A stretch of 27,113 nucleotides of DNA from the NCBI GenBank assembly GCA_002361335.1, contig DESS01000057.1:1-27113 (forward strand). The letters are read 5' to 3'. The DNA comes from Richelia sp. UBA3308. GTDB lineage: Bacteria; Cyanobacteriota; Cyanobacteriia; Cyanobacteriales; Nostocaceae. Shown here in pieces: positions 6,525 through 14,725 of the stretch. A model generated the notes under the pieces. The model had not been told where the DNA came from, searched no databases, and saw nothing but the letters and a program-made list of their open reading frames with translations. Every line of letters begins with the position of its first letter. The first letter of the stretch is position 1. Made by a program: the position numbers and the translations under genes.

Positions 6525-8921
6525 ATGTCCGAACAACAGTGGATTGTTGCATCAACAGAACAACCGCCTAAATGGTTTTTAGAACTAGTAAAGCAACATG
6601 TATCTACCTCAAAAGGAAATTTTGCAGCGCAATTGTTATGGCAACGAGGAATTAGAGATAAAACTCAGCTAGAAAATCATATTAATCCCCAAACTTATCA
6701 ACCAGCAAGTCCCTTTGAGTTTGAACAAGAAATGTACCTAGCGGTGGAAAGGTTACAACAGGCTCAAAATAACAATGAAAAAGTGACAATTTGGGGAGAT
6801 TTCGACGCTGACGGCATCACTTCTACAGCCGTGTTGTGGGATGGCTTGGGACAGTTTTTTACCCAATATACCCAGTTAAATTACTACATTCCCAATCGTT
6901 TAACAGAATCCCACGGATTAAATATTCCAGGTATTGATAAGCTTAAAAACCAAGGATGTCAGCTAATCGTGACTTGTGACACTGGCAGTACAAATATTGA
7001 GGAAATTACTTACGCGAATAGCTTAAATATAGATATTATTGTTACGGACCATCACACATTACTCCCGGAACGTCCACCCGTAACCGCAATCGTAAATCCC
7101 CGAAATTTACCCGAATCCCATCAACTATATCATCTTTCCGGGGTGGCAGTAGCATACAAATTAGTAGAAGCTCTTTACATCAGTTCGTCAAAAATACCCC
7201 AACAGCCATTAGAAGACTTATTAGACTTAGTCGCAATAGGATTAATTGCCGACTTAGTACAGTTAAGCGGAGATTGTCGTTATTTAGCACAACTTGGAAT
7301 TGAAAAACTGCAACAAGACTTTAAAAAACCACCAGCAGCAAGAAGAAGACCGGGAGTAGGAAGACTGCTAGAATTATGTCAGAAGAATGGCGATCGCCCT
7401 ACAGACATTTCTTTCGGTTTAGGACCAAGAATCAATGCTGTCAGTCGCATTCAAGGAGATGCTAGTTTTTGCGTAGAATTACTCACTAGCAGCGACCAAA
7501 AGCGGGTTTACAAACTAGCGGAAGCAACCGAACTGGCAAACTCTCGTCGTAAATCTTTGCAAAAAGACGTAGCCAGCCAAGTAGCTCAAAAGCTTTCCCA
7601 AATAGACTTATCAACCACCACTGTCATAGTCCTTACAGACCCTCAATGGGCAGTAGGCGTTTTAGGATTAGTCGCAGGACAAGTAGCACAAGATACAGGA
7701 AGACCGACAATTTTATTGAGTACTGAGATAGAAGGGGACAAGGGGACAAGGGGACAAGGAGACAAGGAGACAAGGAGACAAGGGGACACCCCATCTCCCC
7801 ATCCCCCCATCTCCCCATCTCTTTCTTTAGCAAGGGGTTCGGCACGTTCGGTTAATTCAATTGATTTATATCAATTAGTCAAGCACCAAGCACATTTACT
7901 GCATCGTTTTGGGGGACATCCTTTTGCAGCAGGTTTGAGTATTCCAGTAGAAAATATTCCTTTATTTACAGAAGCAATTAATCAACAATTGCGCCAAATA
8001 ACTGGAGGTATAATACCAACACCTACAGTAGAAGCAGACTTAATCCTTACTGTAGCAGACTTAGGCAAAGAATTATTTTTAGAATTAAAGCTACTCGAAC
8101 CTTGTGGAATGGGAAATCCAGTACCGAAACTGTTGATAAAAAACTGTTGGTTTGAAAATACTTGGCATCGCAATCAACAAGATACCCGAGGAAAAAAAAT
8201 TCAATATATCAAAACAGAATTTGATATCCGCGACGACTCTACCAAAAATCCTTTTCCTGGCATCTGGTGGGGACATTATAAAGATGAATTACCACCTGGC
8301 AAATGCGATTGTATAGTTGAACTAGACTACAATAGTTTTAAAAGACGTTACGAAATTCGACTGATGGCAGTACGTGCTGCCGAAAATACCATAAATCGAG
8401 TATCACAAGATTGGTCATTGATTTTAGACTGGCGCAATCTTTCCCCAAACAATTATCCATCATTATCTGGCTCTCCCCTTATCGTTAAAGAATGTCCGAC
8501 TCGTTGGGATGATTTGCGAGTATGGTTAAGACGTTCCTTTTATAAACAGCAATCCCTAGCATTAGGATGGTCAAAACCATCACCCCAACCACCGGAAGAA
8601 ATTTGGATTAAGCTTGTAGGAATAGCCAAATATTTGTGTCGTACAAATCAAGCAGCAACCCGCACACAAATTTTAGAAAAACTATCTATCAGTAATCAAA
8701 CATTGCATTTAGGTTTTCAAGCATTAAAATCTTTAGGTTTTACAATCCAATCACAAGATAATTATTTAATATTCGCCCAAGAAAGTAATACAAATACTCC
8801 TAACTTAGAAGTAAAAATTGAAAATTTTATCGCAGCAGTACGAGAAGAAGAATTTCAAAAAAATTATTTTAACGAAGTACCTCTATCAATTATCAATTAT
8901 CAATTATCAATCACCAGTTAA
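6525..8921 (+). CDS. recJ: single-stranded-DNA-specific exonuclease RecJ
   Basis: RecJ degrades single-stranded DNA 5' to 3' in recombination and mismatch repair. The 798-residue product has the DHH core: IWGDFDADG at 89-97, TCDTGS at 150-155, VTDHHT at 173-178, SGVAVAYK at 205-212 and GLIADL at 239-244. The DHHA1 domain follows with HRFGGHPFAAG at 460-470. Between ILLST (397-401) and the conserved ARGSARSVN (436-444) lies a low-complexity insert with an 8-residue period, encoded by an octamer DNA repeat (7734-7789) and a CCCCATCT run. The last residues, about IINYQLSITS, are encoded by a TATCAAT heptamer array. Both repeats keep the frame open. A C-terminal region of about 180 residues follows the OB-like domain, including a winged-helix-like stretch near 700-750. 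The gene is bracketed by a 45-bp inverted repeat. Confidence 0.93.
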   Translation: MSEQQWIVASTEQPPKWFLELVKQHVSTSKGNFAAQLLWQRGIRDKTQLENHINPQTYQPASPFEFEQEMYLAVERLQQAQNNNEKVTIWGDFDADGITSTAVLWDGLGQFFTQYTQLNYYIPNRLTESHGLNIPGIDKLKNQGCQLIVTCDTGSTNIEEITYANSLNIDIIVTDHHTLLPERPPVTAIVNPRNLPESHQLYHLSGVAVAYKLVEALYISSSKIPQQPLEDLLDLVAIGLIADLVQLSGDCRYLAQLGIEKLQQDFKKPPAARRRPGVGRLLELCQKNGDRPTDISFGLGPRINAVSRIQGDASFCVELLTSSDQKRVYKLAEATELANSRRKSLQKDVASQVAQKLSQIDLSTTTVIVLTDPQWAVGVLGLVAGQVAQDTGRPTILLSTEIEGDKGTRGQGDKETRRQGDTPSPHPPISPSLSLARGSARSVNSIDLYQLVKHQAHLLHRFGGHPFAAGLSIPVENIPLFTEAINQQLRQITGGIIPTPTVEADLILTVADLGKELFLELKLLEPCGMGNPVPKLLIKNCWFENTWHRNQQDTRGKKIQYIKTEFDIRDDSTKNPFPGIWWGHYKDELPPGKCDCIVELDYNSFKRRYEIRLMAVRAAENTINRVSQDWSLILDWRNLSPNNYPSLSGSPLIVKECPTRWDDLRVWLRRSFYKQQSLALGWSKPSPQPPEEIWIKLVGIAKYLCRTNQAATRTQILEKLSISNQTLHLGFQALKSLGFTIQSQDNYLIFAQESNTNTPNLEVKIENFIAAVREEEFQKNYFNEVPLSIINYQLSITS
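7734..7821. repeat. octamer repeat inside recJ coding sequence
   Basis: Seven GGGGACAA/GGAGACAA octamers (7734-7789) are followed by a run of CCCCATCT-type octamers to about 7821. Eight is not a multiple of three, so the repeat cycles through all frames and gives an 8-residue protein period (GDKGTRGQ, GDKETRRQ). The whole insert is in frame. Confidence 0.95.
8884..8911. repeat. TATCAAT heptamer array forming the recJ 3' end
   Basis: Four perfect TATCAAT units encode the last residues of RecJ before its stop at 8919-8921. Residues from about IINYQ onward are therefore repeat-derived. Confidence 0.93.
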
Positions 8922-8940
8922 AAATTTAACTGCTAGTAGA

Positions 8941-8985
8941 TAATATCATGTCTGGTTAAACAGTTATCATATTTGATCTGAGTAA
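8941..8985 (-). repeat. 45-bp inverted repeat, right copy (downstream of recJ)
   Basis: This is the inverted partner of 6405-6449 with 43 of 45 identical positions, starting 19 bp after the recJ stop. Its outer end merges into a TGAGTAA heptamer array, mirroring the TTACTCR heptamers outside the left copy. Confidence 0.95.
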
Positions 8986-9068
8986 TGAGTAATGAGTAAT
9001 GAGTAATGAGTAACAAGTATTCAGCCGAACTTGATATAACAACTAACAACTAATAACTAATAACTAAT
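8979..9068. repeat. TGAGTAA and AACTAAT heptamer arrays between recJ and ydcF-like gene
   Basis: Five TGAGTAA units (8979-9013) and four AACTAAC/AACTAAT units (9041-9068) are separated by 27 bp of unrelated sequence. The stop codon of the convergent DUF218 gene (9064-9066) lies inside the last AACTAAT unit. Confidence 0.93.
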
Positions 9069-9768
9069 TGCTAATGTTTAAATTTCCTTGACGTTCGCAT
9101 GAGAAACCGCGAATTTCCCATTCTTGTAAATTAACTTTACTTAGTTGTGTGATGTTAGAACATTGTGGTTGGATAAATTGACTAAAACCAGCCCAAAATA
9201 TGCTACGGGTAACATCTAAACCAGTTTTCCACCAATATTCGCGATTTCCTGGAACGCCTTCTTCAAAAATGATGTCAGGTTCTACCCACATTCGATGAGC
9301 GCCTAAAAGTATTTGTGCCATCCATTTGGCTCGTGGTAAATGTGTGCTAGAAGTAATTAGTTTCACCTTATGCACACCCCATTTCCGCAAAATTGGAATA
9401 TTATAGTAAAAGTTCTCAAAAGTAGAATCGGCACATTTTTCTAGCCAAACATTCTGCATCGGTGCAGTTTGCCGTTGAAAAATTAGCCAAATACAAGGGT
9501 CTTTAGAACCGCTAGAAATTAAAATTGGGATTTGCGGGTATTTTTGTGCTAGCTCGGCAACGTACATTTCTCGCTTGATACTACCACCCAAAACGAAAAA
9601 GACATCTATAGGCTTAGAAGATGCAAAAAATACATTTATAGTAGTAATAATTAACCAAATAGCAATTAATAGGCTAAAACCAATCGTAAACTTTTGTAAA
9701 AAACGCCACTGTTTTTTTAATTGACTTCTGTCTTGAGAAAATCTATCATTTTTTACTTTACGATTCAT
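9064..9768 (-). CDS. YdcF/SanA/ElyC-type DUF218 membrane protein
   Basis: Read from the ATG at 9768 the protein has 234 residues; a TTG 13 codons upstream is less likely. A basic N-terminus (1-26) leads to one membrane segment (about 27-48), then a DUF218 domain with VFFVLGGS at 56-63, SSGSKDP near 85-91 and TSSTHLPRA at 139-147. The last, with His143 and Arg146, is a family hallmark. DUF218 proteins such as E. coli SanA, YdcF and ElyC are anchored with the domain outside the cytoplasm and have been linked to envelope and peptidoglycan-precursor integrity; the biochemical activity is not settled. It is divergent from ctpB and convergent with recJ. Its stop codon lies inside a heptamer repeat, so the last residues (LNISN) may be repeat-derived. 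Confidence 0.8.
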   Translation of the reverse strand: MNRKVKNDRFSQDRSQLKKQWRFLQKFTIGFSLLIAIWLIITTINVFFASSKPIDVFFVLGGSIKREMYVAELAQKYPQIPILISSGSKDPCIWLIFQRQTAPMQNVWLEKCADSTFENFYYNIPILRKWGVHKVKLITSSTHLPRAKWMAQILLGAHRMWVEPDIIFEEGVPGNREYWWKTGLDVTRSIFWAGFSQFIQPQCSNITQLSKVNLQEWEIRGFSCERQGNLNISN

Positions 9769-10090
9769 AGTAAACCCGAATAAAATAGTCTGTTGTAACT
9801 TGAGCAAAGTTTAGAATGAACGTAACTAATATAGCTAAGTGATAATTTCTATTAAAGCAAGTAAAATCGGGTGCTAGTATGACACTGATGAAAGTGGTAC
9901 AAGAATGAATTAAGCTTGTGTCGGAAATTGAATAAGTCAATAAACCCCACACTGAGCTAACAAGCGTGTTTTGAGAAAAAATTCACCCAGTCAGTATCAA
10001 GAAAACAGATTTCGGTGGAGCAAAACTTATCAGTTTCTGAATTACCTGATTGCTAAACTGTCAAAAACACAATCATTCGTGCAAATATAA
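9769..10090. other. divergent promoter region, 322 bp
   Basis: This gap separates the divergent DUF218 gene and ctpB. No gene, repeat array or strong hairpin was seen, and no confident -35/-10 pair. Confidence 0.5.
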
Positions 10091-11431
10091 ATGAAACAAT
10101 CAGCGAAACGTTGCTCGCCGCTGCAATCGGCTTTTATTGGTGGAACAATAGCGACTACAGCAGCAATGTCAGTATTTGGTCCAGTTTGGTGTGGTCAAGT
10201 GAATGCTGCTCTACAGGATAGCCCGAAAGCGATTGTTGACCAAGTATGGCAATTAGTGAACCGCGAGTATGTGGACGGATCATTTAACAACCAAGATTGG
10301 TTAGCCACTAGGAAGATCTTGTTAACCAAAAATTATACTTCTCGAGAACAAGCTTATACTGCCGTTCGCCGAGCTTTGAAAAGATTGGGAGATCCATACA
10401 CTCGTTTTATGGATCCCAAAGAATACCAAGCTCTTACTTCTCAGACTTCTGGGGAAGTTTCTGGGATTGGTATTCGCATGGAGATAAATCAACAAACCAA
10501 ACTTTTAACAGTTGTAGAAGCTTTAGAAAATTCTCCAGCATTGAAGGCGGGTATTAAAGCAGGCGATGTAATTTTGGCTATTAACGGAAAATCCACTAAA
10601 AACATGAAAATAGAGGATGCCTCAAAGTTAATTCGAGGCAAAGTGGGTACGTCCATTAATTTGCGCCTGGGAAGACGTAATAAAAGAGCATTTAATGTCA
10701 AACTAACCCGAGCCACTATTGAAGTACCAACAGTGCGCTATACCCTTAAAAAAGAAGGTAATCGCCAGGTTGGCTATATCCGCTTGCAAGAATTTAGTTC
10801 TCACGCAGCAGAACAAATGCAGCGAGCTATCCGTAAATTAAATGCGAGTAAGGTTGACGGATTTGTGTTAGATTTACGAGGAAATCCTGGTGGTTTATTA
10901 AATGCAAGCATTGAAATCGCTCGGATGTGGCTTGACAAAGGTGCAATTGTTCGCACGGAAGATCGCAAAGGCGGCAGCGAATTGACAAAAGCCAACAGCA
11001 CAGCTTTGACAAATCGCCCAATGGTAGTGTTAGTAGATGGTAATTCAGCTAGTGCGAGTGAAATTCTTACAGGCGCACTTAAGGATAATAAACGAGCAAC
11101 GGTAATTGGCTCAAAAACTTTTGGTAAAGCATTAGTACAATCAGTCCACGAACTAGCAGATGGTTCTGGTGTGGCAATCACTATTGCTCATTACTATACT
11201 CCTAAAGGAACAGATATCAACAAAAAGGGAATTACACCCGATATAGAAATTGATTTAACTGCATCACAGCAACGTCAGCTTGCTGCGGATCCAAGACTGT
11301 TGGGAACAAGTCAAGATCCTCATTATGCCCGTGCCCTCTCGATTTTATCAAACAACTACTTTGCATCTCCTTCCCAAAACCAATTTTCTCGTAAAGATAA
11401 AGCAGTTCCCGAAGCCTTAAATAGTTATTAG
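10091..11431 (+). CDS. ctpB: carboxyl-terminal processing protease CtpB (S41 family)
   Basis: Ctp proteases cleave C-terminal tails of proteins outside the cytoplasm. In cyanobacteria the paralogue CtpA matures the D1 protein of photosystem II; CtpB is less well defined. The 446-residue product begins with a signal sequence (about 1-40, ending near QVNAA). It has an N-terminal helical region (45-110), a PDZ domain at about 118-205 (SGIGIRM; SPALKAGIKAGD at 148-159), and the S41 core. In the core, VLDLRGNPGG is at 259-268, the catalytic serine is most likely Ser321 in NSASASEIL, and the lysine is Lys346 in TFGKALVQ. The 25-residue spacing fits the family. The opening (MKQSAKRCSPLQ) matches what I recall of CtpB rather than CtpA or CtpC. 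A strong terminator lies at 11582-11622. Confidence 0.85.
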   Translation: MKQSAKRCSPLQSAFIGGTIATTAAMSVFGPVWCGQVNAALQDSPKAIVDQVWQLVNREYVDGSFNNQDWLATRKILLTKNYTSREQAYTAVRRALKRLGDPYTRFMDPKEYQALTSQTSGEVSGIGIRMEINQQTKLLTVVEALENSPALKAGIKAGDVILAINGKSTKNMKIEDASKLIRGKVGTSINLRLGRRNKRAFNVKLTRATIEVPTVRYTLKKEGNRQVGYIRLQEFSSHAAEQMQRAIRKLNASKVDGFVLDLRGNPGGLLNASIEIARMWLDKGAIVRTEDRKGGSELTKANSTALTNRPMVVLVDGNSASASEILTGALKDNKRATVIGSKTFGKALVQSVHELADGSGVAITIAHYYTPKGTDINKKGITPDIEIDLTASQQRQLAADPRLLGTSQDPHYARALSILSNNYFASPSQNQFSRKDKAVPEALNSY

Positions 11432-11452
11432 TTATGATTTATTAATTTTAGT

Positions 11453-11552
11453 GACCAAAAAATAAACAGGATACAAGCCCCCGGATTTATCCGTGGAAAG
11501 AAAAAAAATTTTCCTTATTTTCAAGCCCCTCGAAATTCATCGCCGGGTAATT
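11453..11552 (+). repeat. dispersed two-hairpin element, copy A
   Basis: This stretch is about 85-90% identical, by hand alignment, to the reverse complement of 25920-26017. It contains two hairpin units, each opening with the word CAAGCCCC: one with stem cggat/atccg and one with a weaker stem before GGGTAATT. A related single unit is at 17519-17543. It looks like a small non-coding mobile or REP-like element. Confidence 0.85.
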
Positions 11553-11581
11553 GATAACTGATAACTGATAACGCCAAATGA

Positions 11582-11622
11582 CGTTGGTGGTGGGTTAATC
11601 CGCTACCAACGGTGATTTTTTT
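11582..11622 (+). terminator. rho-independent terminator downstream of ctpB
   Basis: A 13-bp stem (11582-11594 with 11599-11611, including three G-T pairs) closes a TTAA loop and is followed by GTGA and a run of eight T (11615-11622). It is the best terminator in the window and ends the ctpB transcript after about 180 bases of trailer. Confidence 0.8.
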
Positions 11623-11733
11623 TATCAAGGATTAATTTACCCACAACACTGGGATTTTACCAAGATGATAAAATTGGTCCTTGGTTGTTGTTAAATTCAA
11701 ACTTTCATATTTCATTAGTCACAATACATGGGT

Positions 11734-11792
11734 GGTGCGTGACACTAAAAGCCTTATCAACACCTTCAAATTAACTCGTTGTGTCACGCACC
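11734..11792. repeat. inverted repeat with GGTGCGTGACAC arms
   Basis: Arms at 11734-11745 and 11781-11792 are perfect 12-bp reverse complements around a 35-bp centre. Palindromes with arms ending in GGTGCG/CGCACC are common dispersed elements in cyanobacterial genomes. Confidence 0.85.
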
Positions 11793-11975
11793 CTACAAGA
11801 AAAACCTGTCAGTTGCGGCCATTCCTAAGTTTCTATATTTACAATAATTCATATATTTACTTAGATTATTCAGATTATTCATAGATAATAGTTTTTGAAT
11901 TGGGAATACTGAAAACGAAATGGTTAATATTAAAAACCATTAAATCAGTAATTCTTAATCAAAAATCTCGAATTT

Positions 11976-12944
11976 ATGAATAACGAGTCATTTAAGACAA
12001 GCAGCACCAATACCTTTCAACCCAAGGTATCGGTAGTGCTTCCTATTTATAACGGTGCGGCAGATTTTCCAGAATTAATTAATTGTCTATTAGCTCAAAC
12101 CTATCCAAAAGAGCGAGTAGAATATTTATTGGTAGACAATAACAGTAGCGATAGTACTTCAGAATTATTAAAACTTGCTGTCTTAAATAGCCCAATTCAA
12201 ATTCGTGCTTTGAGCGAAAACGAAATTCAAAGTTCTTACGCCGCACGGAACAAAGGTATTCGGGAAGCCAAAGGCGAAATTATTGCTTTTACCGATGCTG
12301 ATTGTCGTCCCCAGCCAGAGTGGTTAAAATCATTAATTCAGCCTTTTGTCAATCCAAACGTAGTAATTGTAGCTGGTGAAATTACGGCTTTACCTGGTAA
12401 TAGCTTATTAGAACAATACGCAGATAGACAAGAAACTTTATCACAAAAACATACATTAGCGAATAAATTTTGTGCTTACGGACAAACTGCAAATTTAGCA
12501 ATTCGTCCCTTAGCTTTTGAAAAAGCAGGATTATTTCGTCCCTATTTAACAAGTGGGGGCGATGCCGATATATGTTGGCGAATTTTACAGCTTGAGATTG
12601 GAAGTTTAGAATTTGCACCCCAAGCAATTGTCCAACATCGTCATAGAAGTACATTAAAAGAACTAAAAAGTCAATGGCGACGTTATGGCCGTTCAAATCG
12701 GTATCTACACCAACTGCACGGCGTAGAATTGATGCGTGAGATAACACTTAATGAATGCTACTATGGCTTCTTCCGTTGGCTGCTTAAGGAATTGCCTAAA
12801 ACTAGTATAAAAGCAATATTGGGTAAAGCAAGCCTTTTAGACCTACTAAACACACCAATTGGCTTATTAACTGCCAGGGCGCGTTATTTAGGACAAAAGC
12901 AAGCACAATTACCTTCTCAAGCAGAGAAAATTGAATGGCTGTAA
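11976..12944 (+). CDS. family 2 glycosyltransferase
   Basis: The 322-residue product has a GT-A fold typical of GT2 enzymes, which move a sugar from a nucleotide donor to a lipid, sugar or protein acceptor at the cytoplasmic face of the membrane. Visible are VSVVLPIYNG at 19-28 (nucleotide-binding strand and loop), LLVDNNSSDST at about 51-61, and TDADCRP at about 108-114, which carries the DxD-like metal site. SGGDADICWRI near 193-203 fits the acceptor-side ED/DxD motif, and QHRHRST with a basic helix follows. There is no clear membrane segment. It stands alone between ctpB and the response regulator with no glycan gene cluster, so the product glycan is unknown. A GGGCATG heptamer array begins 11 bp after the stop. 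Confidence 0.85.
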   Translation: MNNESFKTSSTNTFQPKVSVVLPIYNGAADFPELINCLLAQTYPKERVEYLLVDNNSSDSTSELLKLAVLNSPIQIRALSENEIQSSYAARNKGIREAKGEIIAFTDADCRPQPEWLKSLIQPFVNPNVVIVAGEITALPGNSLLEQYADRQETLSQKHTLANKFCAYGQTANLAIRPLAFEKAGLFRPYLTSGGDADICWRILQLEIGSLEFAPQAIVQHRHRSTLKELKSQWRRYGRSNRYLHQLHGVELMREITLNECYYGFFRWLLKELPKTSIKAILGKASLLDLLNTPIGLLTARARYLGQKQAQLPSQAEKIEWL

Positions 12945-12955
12945 TTGGGCCGAAA

Positions 12956-12997
12956 GGGCATGGGGCATAGGGCATGAGGCATTGGGCATTGGGGATG
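12956..12997. repeat. GGGCATG heptamer array behind glycosyltransferase
   Basis: Six heptamers (GGGCATG, GGGCATA, GGGCATG, AGGCATT, GGGCATT, GGGGATG) begin 11 bp after the glycosyltransferase stop. A second, CT-rich degenerate stretch (CCCATCT-like) follows at about 13012-13042. Confidence 0.9.
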
Positions 12998-13138
12998 GAG
13001 TTTAAATTTCTCCTTGTCTTCCCATCTCCCTATCCCCTTGTATACCCATCAATCAGGGTAAGGTAAAACTAGAAGCCTACGGTAAATTGTCACCAAATTT
13101 CGCTAAATTGGAAAAAACTACAATGCAGGACAATTGAA

Positions 13139-13834
13139 ATGACAGCACAACTGTTACTGGTAGATGATGAACCCGGATTGCGCGAAGCCGTAAAAGATTA
13201 CTTAGAAGCGAGTAATTTTAACGTTCAAGTTTCCAGTAACGCCCGTGATGCTTGGGAATGGATGCAGCAAAATACACCAGATTTGGTAATCTCCGATATT
13301 ATGATGCCTCAAGTCGATGGTTATCAATTTCTCAAGCAACTCCGGGATGATACTCGTTTTCAAACATTACCAGTAATCTTTTTAACTGCAAAAGGTATGA
13401 CTGGTGATCGCATTCAAGGTTACCAAGCTGGTGTTGATGCCTATTTACCCAAACCCTTCGATCCAGATGAGTTAGTAGCAATCGTAGAAAACTTGCTTGC
13501 TCGTCGCGCCGCTAAAACAAGTTCTGGTGTAGAGGAAGGAGAAACCCCCGACTTAGCCGAATTAGCCTCTCAAATTGCTCAAATAAAGGCGCTATTGACT
13601 CAAAAAACTGCTATAGCTCAAAGTAGCCCACCTTTCAATATTGATTTGACTCCTAGAGAACAAAGCGTTTTAAATTTGGTTGCTGAAGGATTAATGAATA
13701 AAGAAATTGCTCGCCGTTTAGATACAAGCGTTCGCAATGTAGAAAAATACGTTAGCCGTTTGTTTAGCAAAACTGGCACAAATAGCCGTACTGAATTAGT
13801 TCGATTCGCTTTGGAACATGGTTTAGCTAATTGA
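13139..13834 (+). CDS. NarL/LuxR-family response regulator, Rre1/Ycf29-like
   Basis: The 231-residue product has a receiver domain (1-122) with acidic pair Asp9-Asp10, phospho-acceptor Asp53 in ISDIMMP, Thr83 and Lys105 in YLPKPF. A Glu-rich linker (about 124-165) leads to a LuxR-type helix-turn-helix (168-228: LTPREQSVLNLVAEGLMNKEIA and VRNVEKYVSRLFSKTG). The opening TAQLLLVDDEPGLREAV and the domain order resemble Rre1 (Ycf29), a cyanobacterial and red-plastid regulator tied in Synechocystis to the Hik2 and Hik34 kinases and to stress and redox signals. That assignment is from memory, so no gene symbol is given. No kinase gene is adjacent, which is usual for Rre1. The ATG start leaves no extra residues before the domain. 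Confidence 0.85.
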   Translation: MTAQLLLVDDEPGLREAVKDYLEASNFNVQVSSNARDAWEWMQQNTPDLVISDIMMPQVDGYQFLKQLRDDTRFQTLPVIFLTAKGMTGDRIQGYQAGVDAYLPKPFDPDELVAIVENLLARRAAKTSSGVEEGETPDLAELASQIAQIKALLTQKTAIAQSSPPFNIDLTPREQSVLNLVAEGLMNKEIARRLDTSVRNVEKYVSRLFSKTGTNSRTELVRFALEHGLAN

Positions 13835-14220
13835 TACTATTGAAATTTCTTATTTCCCTAAATTTTATTCCGAGGTAACTTCAGGATAAATCTGTACTTT
13901 TTTAAGTAATTACTCGTATTTACAGGTATAAACATATAAGTAATCATTAAGTAGTTAATTAGCAGATTGACTGATACAGTTTATGCAACCTATGAGCGAA
14001 TATAAGTTATAGAGACACTTTTAAACCGATAAAGACGAAGTTACAAATTCAACCGATTGAATAGAAACAATTTTTTGTACTTGTAGTCTATAATACTTAT
14101 GAAAAAGACATAGTGATTTTTTTAATTGTTTAAAGTATGCATGGGAGAAAGGTTGACTCTTGCCGATCCATCCCACGCATTGCTTCTATCTCAACTCTAG
14201 GTACAGTTAATTAGGGAACT

Positions 14221-14328
14221 ATGAGGAATAACTTATCGTACTTGAGTAATACAGTAGCAAAAATGTCAAATGCTTTTAGAGGTAATCTAGGTAGTGAAAA
14301 AGCCTATCCTATTCGTATGCCTTCTTAA
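14221..14328 (+). CDS. possible 35-residue small protein
   Basis: An ATG reading frame of 35 codons is preceded by AGGGA 3 bp upstream of the ATG, a rather close ribosome site. The peptide is polar and basic with no membrane segment (begins MRNNLSYLSNTVAKMSN, ends RMPS). Its last codons and stop lie inside the hairpin at 14310-14343, which argues that the hairpin may be the main feature and the frame a chance one. No family is recognised. It may equally be part of a non-coding RNA. Confidence 0.25.
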   Translation: MRNNLSYLSNTVAKMSNAFRGNLGSEKAYPIRMPS

Positions 14329-14343
14329 AGGAGGGTACGAATA
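14310..14343. other. strong 34-bp hairpin
   Basis: Outer arms tattcgta (14310-14317) and tacgaata (14336-14343) pair perfectly. Inner arms ccttc (14320-14324) and ggagg (14330-14334) pair with one G-U and leave the loop TTAAA. There is no T-run after it, so it is not a classical terminator. Confidence 0.75.
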
Positions 14344-14725
14344 CTACAAAACGGTGGTGTAAATTTATCAAATATCTTCTTCCCTGGTATCTCAATATTC
14401 TTTGTAGACCGTAATCCTGCCTTGAAGAAAGGCGAGAATGCTGATTAGTAGGCACCCAATTACTTCCATTTAATACTTTCACGCTTCAGTAAGGGTTACT
14501 GTAGACGCAACCCCGTCATAAACCTGTGTAGATGCCGGGTAGACGCACTTCTTGTGGCGTTTCGAGAATAGGGGGCAAAACCCAGCTTTGCGAACTTTAG
14601 GCTTGAGTAATACCATTTTACTTGTTGTGGAAAAAAATTAAGTTCCGGATTCAAACTTAAAAATTTACCAAACTCTCTCTTTCTTCGCTACACAATCTGC
14701 CGCGACTTCAAACGGGCTGTGTTAG

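Larger units (their letters stand above)
11432..11975. other. intergenic region with three repeat/hairpin elements, 544 bp
   Basis: No credible gene. It contains the dispersed element copy at 11453-11552, three TGATAAC-type units near 11551-11572, the terminator at 11582-11622 and a 12-bp-arm inverted repeat at 11734-11792. An open frame across 11681-11884 starts with a non-ATG codon, spans the inverted repeat and has no family features. Confidence 0.6.
13835..14725. other. intergenic region with hairpins and possible small ORFs, 891 bp
   Basis: No long gene is present. Features are a stem near 14137-14180 (ATGCATGGGA with TCCCACGCAT, one mismatch), a possible 35-codon gene at 14221-14328, a strong hairpin at 14310-14343 and smaller stems (gcctt/aaggc near 14423-14440; gggtt/aaccc near 14494-14515; gcaaa/tttgc near 14575-14592). 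The density of stems suggests a structured transcript, but no known RNA family was recognised. Confidence 0.45.

Noticed and set aside
11681..11884. 67-codon open frame
   Set aside because: Non-ATG start, runs through a 59-bp inverted repeat, no family features or ribosome site.
14137..14214. 25-codon frame as a PatS-like peptide beside the heterocyst regulator
   Set aside because: No RGSGR or HRGTGR-type motif, and the start lies in a hairpin arm.
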